A stretch of 64,000 nt of DNA from Candidatus Nitrosacidococcus tergens (lineage in GTDB: Bacteria > Pseudomonadota > Gammaproteobacteria > Nitrosococcales > Nitrosococcaceae). How positions within the stretch are numbered: position 1 is the stretch's first letter; each line of letters opens with the position of its first letter. The stretch covers positions 1,445,001 to 1,509,000 of the forward strand of contig NZ_LR778175.1 in NCBI RefSeq assembly GCF_902810445.1, given 5' to 3'. The notes beneath the pieces were generated by a model. The model saw only the letters and a list, made by a program, of their open reading frames with translations. It ran no database searches and was not told the origin of the DNA. Positions 44,107-53,755 of this stretch are shown piece after piece. Position numbers and translations under genes: made by a program.

Positions 44107-44970
44107 TTAAGTAATTAAATAATGGATGGCTATACTAATAGAAATAACCATACCAAAGTAATTATTATTTAGAAAAGCTTGAAAGCACTTATTCGGTTCT
44201 CGGTTTCTAATTAGATACTGCTGATAAATAGCAAAACAACTTGCAATGAATAATCCAGTGAAATAAAAATACCTTAATTGGGATTGCAACCCTATCCAGA
44301 TTAATAGTAAAACTAATACAATTTGTAATACTCCAGTGATCAATCGATCATTGGAACCAAAGAAAATTGCTGTTGATTTTACCCCAATTCGTAAATCGTC
44401 CTCCCGATCCACCATAGCATAAAAAGTGTCATATACAGTGGTCCAGATAATAGCTGCTAGAAATAGCAACCAAGCTACAAGTGGTATGGTATTTGTCTGT
44501 GCCGCAAAAGCCATGAGTATTCCCCAGCTAAAGGCAGCACCTAAATAGATTTGAGGTAAAGGAGTGTAGCGTTTCATAAAAGGATAAGTTGCTGCTAAAA
44601 ATGCCCCGATAAAAGAGAGTTGAATAGTAAAGGTATTTAACAATAATACTAAGCTAAATGCGGTTAAGCTAAGCCCAATAAACAGTAGAATCGCTTCCTT
44701 AGATGAGGCAGCACCTGTGGCTAAAGGTCTGTTTTGAGTGCGTTGTACATGGGGATCAAAGTCCCGATCAGCAAAATCATTAATCACACATCCTGCAGAG
44801 CGCATTAAAACAGTACCAATTAAAAATACCATGAGTATTTTTAAATTAGGTTGCCCTTCACTTGCAATCCACAATGCCCATAAAGTGGGCCATAAGAGTA
44901 AATAGATTCCAATAGGTTTATCTAACCGCATTAATTTGGCATAGACTATTAGCTGATTCATCATATTCAT
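44107..44970 (-). CDS. ubiA: 4-hydroxybenzoate octaprenyltransferase UbiA
   Basis: UbiA attaches the polyprenyl tail to 4-hydroxybenzoate in ubiquinone synthesis at the inner membrane. The 287-residue protein has about eight helices and both aspartate-rich motifs, NDFADRDFDPHVQRTQNRPL and DREDDLRIGVKSTAI. No ubiC stands next to it. It is separated from recG by 22 bases and from the nuclease gene by five, all in one direction. Confidence 0.96.
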   Translation of the reverse strand: MNMMNQLIVYAKLMRLDKPIGIYLLLWPTLWALWIASEGQPNLKILMVFLIGTVLMRSAGCVINDFADRDFDPHVQRTQNRPLATGAASSKEAILLFIGLSLTAFSLVLLLNTFTIQLSFIGAFLAATYPFMKRYTPLPQIYLGAAFSWGILMAFAAQTNTIPLVAWLLFLAAIIWTTVYDTFYAMVDREDDLRIGVKSTAIFFGSNDRLITGVLQIVLVLLLIWIGLQSQLRYFYFTGLFIASCFAIYQQYLIRNREPNKCFQAFLNNNYFGMVISISIAIHYLIT

Positions 44971-44992
44971 TTAGTTATTATTTGAAACAATA

Positions 44993-47128
44993 CTATACAT
45001 CCTTATAGCGACTTCCTTCTCCTAGCCATCGATAGATAATTTTAGGAATATAATGAGGATATTGGGCTATCAGTTTATCTGCTACTTGATCTACTTTTGC
45101 TAACAAATCTTGATCACGGAGCAAATTAGCAACTCGATAAGAAATTAATCCAGTTTGGCGGGTACCTAATAATATCCCGGGACCTCGAAGCTCGAGATCA
45201 AGGCGAGCAATTTCAAAACCATCTTGGGTAGTACGTAAGCAATCCAAACGAGCTCTACCTAATTTAGATAAAGGACCATGATATAGTAGAATACAATAAC
45301 TACGCTCGGTACTACGCCCAACTCGTCCTCGTAGCTGATGTAACTGAGATAGGCCTAGCCGTTCTGCATTTTCTATCACCATGAGACTAGCATTTGGTAC
45401 ATCTACCCCCACTTCAATTACTGTAGTGGCTACCAATAACTTTATATTTCCTACCCTGAAATCTGTCATCACCGATTCTTTTTCTTGAGGCTTTAGTCGA
45501 CCATGTACTAATCCAATGTTCAATTCTGGTAATAGCTGGTTAAGATCTGAGGCTACTTTTTCTGCAGCTTGAGCTTGGAGGGTTTCTGATTCCTCTACCA
45601 AAGTACACACCCAGTATACTTGTTTCCCCTCCCTACATGCTTCTCGTATCTTTATGATAACTTCATTTCGGCGAAAATCAGGGATAGCTACTGTCATAAT
45701 GGGAGAGCGCCCTGGAGGTAATTGATCAATAATTGACGTATTAAAATCTCCATAGGTAGCCATGGCTAAAGTACGAGGAATAGGAGTTGCTGTCATAATC
45801 AACTGATGAGGGCAATAATTATTACCTTGTCCTTTTTCTAGCAGGGCAAGCCGTTGTGTTACCCCAAAACGGTGCTGCTCATCTATGACGACTAGCCCTA
45901 GATTATGAAATATAACTTCTTCTTGAAATAGTACATGAGTGCCAATAATTAAATGAATATCCCCTTGCTTTAACTCCATCAAGCACTGTCTCCGCGCTTT
46001 AATATTTCCTTTTGTAGGAAGACGCTCGACCTTAATTCCAAGGGGAGAAACCCAGTGTTGAAATACCGCTAGATGTTGCTCTGCTAATAATTCGGTAGGC
46101 ACCATCAATGCAGCTTGATAACCTGTCTCTACCGCTTGTAATACCCCAAAAGCTGCTACAATGGTTTTCCCTGATCCCACGTCTCCTTGAAGGAGCCTTT
46201 GCATAGGGGTATTTTTTGCAATATCTCCTAAAATTTCTTCAGTTACTCGTTGCTGTGCTTGAGTTAAGGCAAAGGGGAAGATAGTCAAAAACTGCTTAAT
46301 CAGCTTTCTGCTTGCTTGCAATACAGGTGCTTGCAACTGATAAGAATGAAGTTTTAATTGTTTTAAAGCAAGACGGTGTGCAAGCAGCTCATCAAAAGCC
46401 AATCGTTGTTGCGTTGGATGCTTCCCTTCAGTAAGAAGGGCTATAGAAGCATCAGGAGGTGGTTGATGAAGATAGGAAATCGCTTGATGAAGACTAGGTA
46501 AATGGATGAACTTAAGAAGTTCGGTAGATAAATTCTCCTCTATTTCTTTAGTGTTTAACTCATTGATAATTCTTTGTATTAAATATCTCAAAGTAGTTTG
46601 ACTTAACCCATTTGTTGTAGGATAAATAGGAGTAAGATGAGATTCGATTGAACCATCCTTATCTCTCAATACCATCCATTCTGGATGAATAAGCTCTAAG
46701 CTTTTAGCCCCTTGGCGAATTTCCCCAAAACAACGTATATGAGCATTAAGAATAAGTAGCTTTTTTTGCCAATAACTAAAATGAAAAAATCGAAGAGAAA
46801 TACTTCCAGTGTTATCAGTTAAGCAGCAAAATAGTGAAGATTGACGACCTGGGTAAATATAACTAGAGGTGAGTTTTCCTTGAATAAGTGCTTCTGTACC
46901 TATCTGTAAATTACCGATAGGTGTAATTCTAGTTTTATCTTGATAGCGTTGGGGAAGGTGAAAAAGCAAATCTTGGACTCTATAAAGTCCTAATTTTGCT
47001 AGTTGCTTAATTGTACTCGGCTTAATTTCTTCTAGATCAGAAATTAAAGTTTGTAAGAATCTATTCTCTTTATTTTTACAATTAAGGTAAGAGGTATATT
47101 TTTTATTAGCTAAGGTAGATAATGGCAT
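44993..47128 (-). CDS. recG: ATP-dependent DNA helicase RecG
   Basis: RecG remodels stalled replication forks and Holliday junctions. The 711-residue protein has the wedge/OB domain (about 60-190), Walker A LQGDVGSGKT, the DEQHRFG motif, the ATPIPRTLA motif and the helicase C-terminal LRGRVGRSTERSYCILL segment. It is slightly longer than E. coli RecG (693) at its N-terminus; the start at ATG 47128 overlaps the end of ridA by 23 bases. Confidence 0.97.
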   Translation of the reverse strand: MPLSTLANKKYTSYLNCKNKENRFLQTLISDLEEIKPSTIKQLAKLGLYRVQDLLFHLPQRYQDKTRITPIGNLQIGTEALIQGKLTSSYIYPGRQSSLFCCLTDNTGSISLRFFHFSYWQKKLLILNAHIRCFGEIRQGAKSLELIHPEWMVLRDKDGSIESHLTPIYPTTNGLSQTTLRYLIQRIINELNTKEIEENLSTELLKFIHLPSLHQAISYLHQPPPDASIALLTEGKHPTQQRLAFDELLAHRLALKQLKLHSYQLQAPVLQASRKLIKQFLTIFPFALTQAQQRVTEEILGDIAKNTPMQRLLQGDVGSGKTIVAAFGVLQAVETGYQAALMVPTELLAEQHLAVFQHWVSPLGIKVERLPTKGNIKARRQCLMELKQGDIHLIIGTHVLFQEEVIFHNLGLVVIDEQHRFGVTQRLALLEKGQGNNYCPHQLIMTATPIPRTLAMATYGDFNTSIIDQLPPGRSPIMTVAIPDFRRNEVIIKIREACREGKQVYWVCTLVEESETLQAQAAEKVASDLNQLLPELNIGLVHGRLKPQEKESVMTDFRVGNIKLLVATTVIEVGVDVPNASLMVIENAERLGLSQLHQLRGRVGRSTERSYCILLYHGPLSKLGRARLDCLRTTQDGFEIARLDLELRGPGILLGTRQTGLISYRVANLLRDQDLLAKVDQVADKLIAQYPHYIPKIIYRWLGEGSRYKDV

Positions 47129-47489
47129 CCATTTCTACCGAGGCTCCTCTGGGAAGTGTTGAAACACCAAGTACTGCTCGTGCTGGATAAGGAGAACTAA
47201 AATAATTTGCCATAATTTCGCTTACTAAAGAAAAATTGGCTAAATCGGTTAGATATACGTTTAGTTTAACCACTTGATCTAGATGACTACCTGCAGCTTC
47301 TGCTACCGCTTTAAGGTTATTAAATACCTGCCGAATCTGAGTTTCCATATCTCCCTCGACTAAAGTCATAGTTTCAGGAACTAGAGGTATCTGACCCGAA
47401 AGATAAATAGTATCTCCTACTCTAACCGCCTGCGAATAAGTACCAATTGCGGTAGGTGCATTTTTTGTTTGGATGATTTGGCGAGTCAT
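47106..47489 (-). CDS. ridA: Reactive enamine/imine deaminase RidA
   Basis: RidA hydrolyses reactive enamine/imine intermediates made by PLP enzymes. The 127-residue protein has the family signature segments IGTYSQAVRVGDTIYLSGQIPL and PARAVLGVSTLPRGASVEMDAI, including the arginine that binds the substrate carboxylate. It lies 12 bases downstream of spoT and overlaps recG, the same neighbourhood as in many Gammaproteobacteria. Confidence 0.96.
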   Translation of the reverse strand: MTRQIIQTKNAPTAIGTYSQAVRVGDTIYLSGQIPLVPETMTLVEGDMETQIRQVFNNLKAVAEAAGSHLDQVVKLNVYLTDLANFSLVSEIMANYFSSPYPARAVLGVSTLPRGASVEMDAIIYLS

Positions 47490-47501
47490 AATACTCCTTC
47501 T

Positions 47502-49691
47502 CTAGTGTTTTGTTCGTATGATACGGACTACCATTTCTAATCTTCGCACACGTCGCATTACTTGAGCAAGCTGATGGCGATTTTGAACCTCAATAGTAAA
47601 TAAAATACTACAAATAAGCCCGTTTCGATCCTGAATAGTCACATTATCAATATTAGCAGGAATAGCTGCTGCAACAGTAGCAAGTACACCTCGGCGGTTT
47701 TCTACATCTACTCTAATTTCAACAGAGAACTCAGTTTGAATATCTGTCGCCCACTGTACATCAGTCCAGCGTTCGTGCTGACCACGAAAACCAGCTAGAT
47801 TTTTACACCGCTCTGCATGAATAACAATCCCTCGACCTGCAGTAATAAACCCAAGAATAGAATCACCTGGAATAGGATGACAACACTTAGCAAAGGTGAC
47901 GACCATTCCTTCTGTACCTTTTATTTGTAAAGGCTGGTGGGAATAATCTTTGTTACCCTCTTTATTAAACTCTTCCATCTTATCCGGAAGTAACCGACGG
48001 GCAACAAGCAAAGCAGGATGATTACCTAGCCCAACAGATTCTAAAAGCTGTTGGATATTTGCTAGACCAAATTCCTTAAGCAGGTGACTAATCTGCTCTG
48101 TTGAAATATTTTCTAAAGAAAGGGAATAACTATGTAAATAACGGTTAAGTAGGCGCTCTCCAAGTTTGATAGATTCTTCTTGTCTTAAATTTTTTAGATA
48201 ATGACGAATGTTAGTTCTTGCTTTTCCAGTGACTACAAAATTGAGCCAAAAAGGACTAGGTTGGGCAGTAGGTGCAGTAATTACTTGTACACTTTGACCA
48301 TTTCTTAATGGAGTAGAGAGAGGAACTAAATTTCGATCAATTTTTGCTGCAATGCAATGGTTACCTACATCTGTATGGACACTATAAGCAAAATCTATAA
48401 CGGTGGCTCCTTGAGGAAGAATCATAATTTCACCCTTAGGGGTAAATATATAAACTTCATCAGGAAATAAATCAATCTTAATATTTTCAAGAAATTCTAA
48501 AGAATCCCCAGTATTTTGCTGTATTTCTAATAAACCCTTAAGCCATTCCCTTGCCCTTTGTTGGGTTCCTACACTTTTATTTCCATGTTCTCCAGCCTCC
48601 TTATATAACCAATGGGCAGCAATTCCAATTTCTGCAATTTGCTTCATTTCTTGAGTGCGAATTTGTATCTCAATAGGTATACCATGAGGACCAAATAAAA
48701 CAGTATGTAGTGCTTGATAGCCATTTACTTTAGGAATAGCAATATAGTCTTTAAATTTGCCAGTAACAGGCTTATATAAATTATGCACTGCACCTAATAC
48801 TCGATAACAGGAGTCTAAAGAATGTACGGTAATACGAAATCCGTATAAATCCATAACCTCTGATAAGGGACAATGCTTTTGCAGCATTTTAAGGTAGAGG
48901 CTATAGAGCGTTTTTTCTCGACCTTCAACATTTCCCTCTAACGCTTCTTGGGATAACCGATGTATGATCGCATTTTGAATAGTTGAAATTATTTCTCTAT
49001 GACTACCCCGGTTTCGTTTTACTGCCGCCTCTAATACTTGATATCGTAAAGGGTAAAGTGCTCTAAATCCTAAATCTTGAAGCTCTCTGCGAATATTATG
49101 AATACCAAGTCGATTAGCAATGGGGGCGTAAATTTCCAAAGTTTCTTTGGCAATACGATGCCGTCTTTCTCTAGAAAGAGGTTCTAAGGTACGCATATTA
49201 TGAAGCCGATCGGCAAGTTTCAGCAGAATGACTCGAATATCCCGAGTAACTGCAAGAAGCATTTTTCGTATGTTATCCGCCTGAGCATGTTCTCGGGAAA
49301 TAGTGTTAATTTGTGCTAATTTGCTTACACCATCTACTAATTCTGCCACTTCTTCACCAAAATAGTGGGCTAGATCTTGTTTAGAAGACTCCGTATCTTC
49401 TAAAACATCATGTAGTAAGGCAGCCATAATACACTGATGATCCGTGTGCATTTCTGCCATAATATTAGCAACAGCTAAAGGATGGATAATATAAGGTTCA
49501 CCAGAACAACGCTTCTGTTCACTATGAGCCGCTGCAGCGAAATAATAAGCTTCTTTAATTAGATTTAAAGAATCAGAATCTAGATAATTTCCTGCAGTGG
49601 TGCATAATTGACTAAGCCCAGCAGGAATAGGCTTAGAATTGTAGCCAGTTACTACTACGGATGGGTTACTTGTATTTATTTGTGTGCTCAG
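47502..49691 (-). CDS. spoT: Bifunctional (p)ppGpp synthetase/hydrolase SpoT; CTG start proposed
   Basis: SpoT makes and degrades the stringent-response alarmone. Conventional starts give only the segment from ATG 49460, losing the first part of the HD hydrolase domain. The frame is open upstream and encodes LSQLC...LIKEAYYF, AAAAHSEQKRCSGEPYIIHPLAV, which align with the SpoT N-terminus, but no ATG, GTG or TTG occurs before the stop at 49721. The best start is CTG 49691, overlapping the rpoZ stop as CTGA, four bases after AGGGGG. That gives 729 residues. The HD pair is H94-D95. The synthetase (EGREKTLYSLY and the DYIAIPKVNGYQALHT motif), TGS and ACT domains follow. ATT 49694 is an alternative. 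Confidence 0.93.
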   Translation of the reverse strand: MSTQINTSNPSVVVTGYNSKPIPAGLSQLCTTAGNYLDSDSLNLIKEAYYFAAAAHSEQKRCSGEPYIIHPLAVANIMAEMHTDHQCIMAALLHDVLEDTESSKQDLAHYFGEEVAELVDGVSKLAQINTISREHAQADNIRKMLLAVTRDIRVILLKLADRLHNMRTLEPLSRERRHRIAKETLEIYAPIANRLGIHNIRRELQDLGFRALYPLRYQVLEAAVKRNRGSHREIISTIQNAIIHRLSQEALEGNVEGREKTLYSLYLKMLQKHCPLSEVMDLYGFRITVHSLDSCYRVLGAVHNLYKPVTGKFKDYIAIPKVNGYQALHTVLFGPHGIPIEIQIRTQEMKQIAEIGIAAHWLYKEAGEHGNKSVGTQQRAREWLKGLLEIQQNTGDSLEFLENIKIDLFPDEVYIFTPKGEIMILPQGATVIDFAYSVHTDVGNHCIAAKIDRNLVPLSTPLRNGQSVQVITAPTAQPSPFWLNFVVTGKARTNIRHYLKNLRQEESIKLGERLLNRYLHSYSLSLENISTEQISHLLKEFGLANIQQLLESVGLGNHPALLVARRLLPDKMEEFNKEGNKDYSHQPLQIKGTEGMVVTFAKCCHPIPGDSILGFITAGRGIVIHAERCKNLAGFRGQHERWTDVQWATDIQTEFSVEIRVDVENRRGVLATVAAAIPANIDNVTIQDRNGLICSILFTIEVQNRHQLAQVMRRVRRLEMVVRIIRTKH

Positions 49692-49954
49692 AATTCCCCC
49701 TGAACATGCTCCTCTCTTTCATAAGAACTCTCAAATAGACTAGGTAGTGAGTGCGAGTCCTCATTGAGGATATCTGTATTTATATGACCTTCAGCAATCT
49801 CTCGTAAAGCAACTACAGTGGGTTTATCATTATCCAATGGAATAATAGATTCTGCTCCATTTGCTAATTGTCGTGCCCGTTTTACAGCAACTAAAATTAA
49901 CATAAAACGATTATCAACATGCTTAATACAATCTTCAACAGTTAAACGTGCCAT
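49688..49954 (-). CDS. rpoZ: RNA polymerase omega subunit
   Basis: Omega is the small assembly subunit of RNA polymerase and part of a ppGpp site. The 88-residue protein begins MARLTVEDCIKHVDNRFMLILVAVKRARQ, nearly invariant in the family, and has PTVVALREIAEG. It lies between gmk and spoT as in E. coli, with its stop overlapping the proposed spoT start. Confidence 0.97.
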   Translation of the reverse strand: MARLTVEDCIKHVDNRFMLILVAVKRARQLANGAESIIPLDNDKPTVVALREIAEGHINTDILNEDSHSLPSLFESSYEREEHVQGEF

Positions 49955-50042
49955 ATAATAAATAGTGTTTATGGTTTAATAGTGAACTTCCTTACATCAT
50001 TATAGAATGATTTTTCTTATAACCTAAATGGTAAAGTAAAAT

Positions 50043-50657
50043 TTATCTTAATAGGTCAATAAGTAGCATTTTTAATTGTTCCTCCTGTGCTGCAGATTGA
50101 AGTCTTTGGCTGATTACTACAGATTTAAATTCTTCTAATGCAAGATCGAATTGATCGTTGACAATTAAATAATCAAACTCTTTATAGTGAGAAAGCTCTG
50201 AGTAAGCGGATTCCATTCGTTGGTTAATCACTGCCTCTGAATCCTGTCCTCTTCCATGTAATCTTTCATTAAGCTTCTCTTTTGAAGGGGGAAGGATAAA
50301 AATGCCAATCGTATCTGGGAATTTAGATCGTACTTGCCGTGCCCCTTGCCAGTCTATTTCAAGTAGCACATCTTTCCCTTGGGCTAATTGGTCATGAATA
50401 TTTTTATAGGCTGTACCGTAGTTGTGGCTAAATACTTGAGCATGCTCTAGAAAATCTCCCTTATGTACCATCTGCTGAAAAGTAGGCTCACTTACAAAGT
50501 GATAATCTACCCCATCTTGTTCACCAAGGCGTGGTGGACGAGTGGTATGAGAAATAGAAAGGCAAAGGTTATGTACAGCAGAAGAGATAAGCCCTTTTAC
50601 TAAGCTGGTTTTTCCTGCACCCGATGGTGCAGAAATAACAAATAATTTCCCTAACAT
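50043..50657 (-). CDS. gmk: Guanylate kinase
   Basis: Gmk phosphorylates GMP to GDP. The 204-residue protein has the P-loop SAPSGAGKTSL at about residues 9-19, the GMP-binding SHTTRPPRLGEQDGVDYHFV segment, and the DIDWQGARQV-type loop (LEIDWQGARQVR). It follows yicC by seven bases and precedes rpoZ by 88. Confidence 0.98.
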   Translation of the reverse strand: MLGKLFVISAPSGAGKTSLVKGLISSAVHNLCLSISHTTRPPRLGEQDGVDYHFVSEPTFQQMVHKGDFLEHAQVFSHNYGTAYKNIHDQLAQGKDVLLEIDWQGARQVRSKFPDTIGIFILPPSKEKLNERLHGRGQDSEAVINQRMESAYSELSHYKEFDYLIVNDQFDLALEEFKSVVISQRLQSAAQEEQLKMLLIDLLR

Positions 50658-50664
50658 CTACAAT

Positions 50665-51528
50665 TTACTCAATATTTTGAATTTGCTCTCGCATCTGTTC
50701 GATCAATACTTTTAAATCTACTGCATGCTGACTTGTTTCAGTATCTGCCGCTTTTGCCGCTAAGGTATTTGCTTCCCTATTTAACTCCTGCATTAAAAAA
50801 TCTAAGCGCCGTCCTACAGGTTTTCTCTGATCAAGAGTCTGCTTAATCTCAACTAAATGGGATTTGAGTCGATCGAGTTCTTCGGTAATATCAGATTTTT
50901 GAGCAAAAAGTACAATTTCCTGCTCCAACCGACCCTGATCCAAACTACTTAAAATAGTCTCTAATTTATTTTGTAGACGCTCTTTAAATAAGCGGACTAC
51001 TTCGGGAATACGAGCATATATTTGCGCTACAATAGTTTCAATCTCCTCACAGCGTTGAAGAATAAATACTTGTAGCCTCTTTCCTTCGCTTGCTCGGGCT
51101 ATCAAAATTTCATCAAGTACTTTTTCTAATCCAGCTAAGGCTTCTGATTTAAGAGCTTCCGTATCAATAGTAGGAGATTTTAATACCCCTGGCCAACGTA
51201 AAATCTCTAAACTATTAATGGGCGCAGAATTATATAGCAGAGTATTTACTTGGGCACTTAGCTCAACTAGAGTTTTGGTTAAAGGTTGATCTAAAGAAAA
51301 CTGACTTTGTTCCGTATTAAACAAAGTATAGCGAAAAACACAATCTACTTTTCCTCGATTTAGTACTTGGGAAATCTGAGTCCGAATCTGAGTTTCAATC
51401 GTACGTAGCTCTTCTGGTAATCGAAGGCTGATTTCTAAATACCGGTGATTAACTGATCTAATCTCCCAAGCAAAAGTACCTAAAGTACCTTGGGTTTCTT
51501 GACGAGCAAAAGCAGTCATACTGTACAT
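50665..51528 (-). CDS. yicC: YicC/YloC family endoribonuclease
   Basis: The 287-residue protein begins MYSMTAFARQETQG, typical of YicC, and ends with GRRLDFLMQELNREANTLAAKA, the most conserved block of the family. YicC proteins are reported as endoribonucleases that affect small RNA stability. Its place directly upstream of gmk is also conserved. Confidence 0.95.
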   Translation of the reverse strand: MYSMTAFARQETQGTLGTFAWEIRSVNHRYLEISLRLPEELRTIETQIRTQISQVLNRGKVDCVFRYTLFNTEQSQFSLDQPLTKTLVELSAQVNTLLYNSAPINSLEILRWPGVLKSPTIDTEALKSEALAGLEKVLDEILIARASEGKRLQVFILQRCEEIETIVAQIYARIPEVVRLFKERLQNKLETILSSLDQGRLEQEIVLFAQKSDITEELDRLKSHLVEIKQTLDQRKPVGRRLDFLMQELNREANTLAAKAADTETSQHAVDLKVLIEQMREQIQNIE

Positions 51529-51558
51529 AGGGATATCCTCAAAGTGGCTAAGTTTAAA

Positions 51559-52239
51559 CTAGCTACGGTTTAATAATCGTCGCCACCAAGATTTTTTGAC
51601 TGGCTCCTGTGCTTTATTTTGTGCTTCTATTTCAGCACATTGTTTCAGAAATGCTTCAAACCAAGATTCTTTACGGACACTATCTAAATCCCGATCCATT
51701 CTTAAGTGAACCACAGGAGGAAGCATATTAATTTGCCTTGCTTTTTCTAAATATTTTTTGCAATTAAGTCCTTCATTGCGCAAGCTATAAATACAGGCTA
51801 AATTATAAGTACCAATATCAGGCACCATGGCTTCGGCAGTGTTGATTTTTTCTTGTGCTTCACGTAGCAGAGTCGCTGCATTTTTCTCCGAACTTTCTTT
51901 AGCCTGACCAATAAGTGCAGCGGCCCAATCGTTTATAATTTTAGCATTCTCTGGATCAAATTTAAGGGCAGTTTCAAACTTATTGCTTGCTGCTTTACAT
52001 AGATTCTTTGCGGTTTTTCCGTTTTTATATTGAGAAGCTTGCTCATAGAGTACCGATCCCCAATAATGAAAGAATTTTGGATTTTCTGGATCTAGTAATG
52101 CTGCAGAAGATAAACGACGGTACACCACTTCAAATAGAGCATCTACTCTATTATAATCTGCTTTTCTAACCCGATCTCCCTGATATCTTCCCAAATGAAA
52201 TAAAGCCTTAGCTAGCCACTTTTTAAACCTCTTTATCAT
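51559..52239 (-). CDS. TPR-like helical repeat protein of unknown function
   Basis: The 226-residue protein is mostly helical, with three TPR-like repeats at about residues 30-75 (DPENPKFFHYWGSVLYEQAS), 80-115 (DPENAKIINDWAAALIGQA) and 120-165 (IGTYNLACIYSLRNE), so it probably binds another protein. The N-terminus is basic without a clear signal peptide, and the C-terminus ends in a basic, aromatic VKKSWWRRLLNRS tail. It is 30 bases upstream of yicC. No function can be assigned. Confidence 0.75.
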   Translation of the reverse strand: MIKRFKKWLAKALFHLGRYQGDRVRKADYNRVDALFEVVYRRLSSAALLDPENPKFFHYWGSVLYEQASQYKNGKTAKNLCKAASNKFETALKFDPENAKIINDWAAALIGQAKESSEKNAATLLREAQEKINTAEAMVPDIGTYNLACIYSLRNEGLNCKKYLEKARQINMLPPVVHLRMDRDLDSVRKESWFEAFLKQCAEIEAQNKAQEPVKKSWWRRLLNRS

Positions 52240-52412
52240 ACTCCGTCCCTTTAGCCATATAAATAATTGCTATTTTAACGAATAATCCTAAACTCTGCCT
52301 TACTTCTAAGTGATCAAAGAAAAGAGTTAAAATACTCCTCAAAAGCGAGCTTATTTCTAATATAAACCCTGTTATTTATCTATAAAAAGCCTACTTTCAT
52401 CTACCCTATACT

Positions 52413-53753
52413 ATGGAATCTATTTCTTCACTTAGTACTGTAAAAATTAATGATACTAAATCTCATTCTTATCTTGAAAATTCCACAGATATAGATCAAT
52501 TACTGGCACAAGAGGTACAGCTAGAAAAACAAAAATGTAAGAAACTATGGCTAAGTTCAATACTTCTATTCAGTATAGGAATTGGCTGGATGGTGTATAA
52601 AACTTACCACCCTAATACCCCACTTTCTTTTCAAACTTTACCTATCCAAGCAGGTAATTTAACCATTGTAGTTACTGCTACCGGTACCTTACAGCCAGTC
52701 AATCAGGTGGATGTAGGTAGTGAGCTTTCTGGGATTGTGGATTCAGTCTCAGTTGATTACAACGATCAAGTCACTAAAGGGCAAGTACTCGCACAAGTGA
52801 ACATTGATCGGTTAAAAACCCAAGAAATGCAAGCAATAGCCTCTTTAAATGCAGCAAAAGCAAGTTTAAAAGAAGCTCAAGCCACTGTACTAGAAACCAA
52901 GCTTAGATTTCAACGCTGTGGTCAGCTTGCAAAACGCCAACTTTGCTCCCAAGAAGAATTAGATACAGATCAAGCTGCTTACGCCCGAGCACAAGCCGCA
53001 GAAATGAGTGCAAAGGCACAGGTGGCCATGGCAGAAGCTACTCTAAGCACAGAGCAAACGGATATTGAAAAAAGCACCATTCGGGCACCTATTGATGGAA
53101 TCGTACTGACTCGATCGGTAGAGCCAGGGCAAACAGTCGCTGCTTCCTTTGAAACCCCTGTACTCTTTACTTTAGCAGAAAATCTTAGTCAAATGATGCT
53201 CTATGTCAATGTGGATGAAGCAGATATTGGTCAAGTGCAAGTAGGACAAAAAGCCCATTTTACCGTAGATGCTTATCCAGATCGGCAATTTCTTGCTCAA
53301 ATTACCCAAGTCCGCTACGGAGCTTTAGAAGTAGACGGGGTAATTACCTACGAAACCTTACTTAAGGTAGAAAATCAAGATTTAGCTCTCCGTCCGGGGA
53401 TGACTGCCACTGCTGACATTATTGTTAATGAAATTAATCATGCCCTACTGATTCCAAATAAAGCCTTACGATTTGTACCGATAGAGAAAGATAAAACAAC
53501 TCAACCTACCCCAAAAAGAGGATTAGTTGGGATGCTGTTCCCGGGACCTCGCCCTGGTCCACCTAAAAAGTATTCAGATCAAACTAAGCGTAATAAAAAA
53601 TCTCAACAAATTTGGATACTAAAAGAGGGGCAGCCTACCCCTGTTTCGGTAGTTTTAGGGGAAAGCGATGGAATTCATACCCAGATTTTAAAAGGGGATT
53701 TCACTGCTGGGATGGAAGTCATTTTAGATACGGTAAGAAAAAGTCAATCCTAA
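52413..53753 (+). CDS. MacA-like periplasmic adaptor (HlyD/RND membrane fusion protein)
   Basis: The 446-residue adaptor has a cytoplasmic N-terminus, one transmembrane helix at about 45-65, a split biotinyl-lipoyl domain (QPVNQVDVGSELSGIVDSV and IRAPIDGIVLTRSVEPGQTV), an alpha-hairpin (about 135-200) and beta-barrel domains. Near the C-terminus lies a proline- and lysine-rich insert (TPKRGLVGMLFPGPRPGPPK). Such adaptors link a MacB-type ABC transporter to an outer-membrane channel. It is the first gene of a three-gene operon; no TolC gene is nearby, so it presumably uses one encoded elsewhere. Confidence 0.92.
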   Translation: MESISSLSTVKINDTKSHSYLENSTDIDQLLAQEVQLEKQKCKKLWLSSILLFSIGIGWMVYKTYHPNTPLSFQTLPIQAGNLTIVVTATGTLQPVNQVDVGSELSGIVDSVSVDYNDQVTKGQVLAQVNIDRLKTQEMQAIASLNAAKASLKEAQATVLETKLRFQRCGQLAKRQLCSQEELDTDQAAYARAQAAEMSAKAQVAMAEATLSTEQTDIEKSTIRAPIDGIVLTRSVEPGQTVAASFETPVLFTLAENLSQMMLYVNVDEADIGQVQVGQKAHFTVDAYPDRQFLAQITQVRYGALEVDGVITYETLLKVENQDLALRPGMTATADIIVNEINHALLIPNKALRFVPIEKDKTTQPTPKRGLVGMLFPGPRPGPPKKYSDQTKRNKKSQQIWILKEGQPTPVSVVLGESDGIHTQILKGDFTAGMEVILDTVRKSQS

Positions 53754-53755
53754 GA

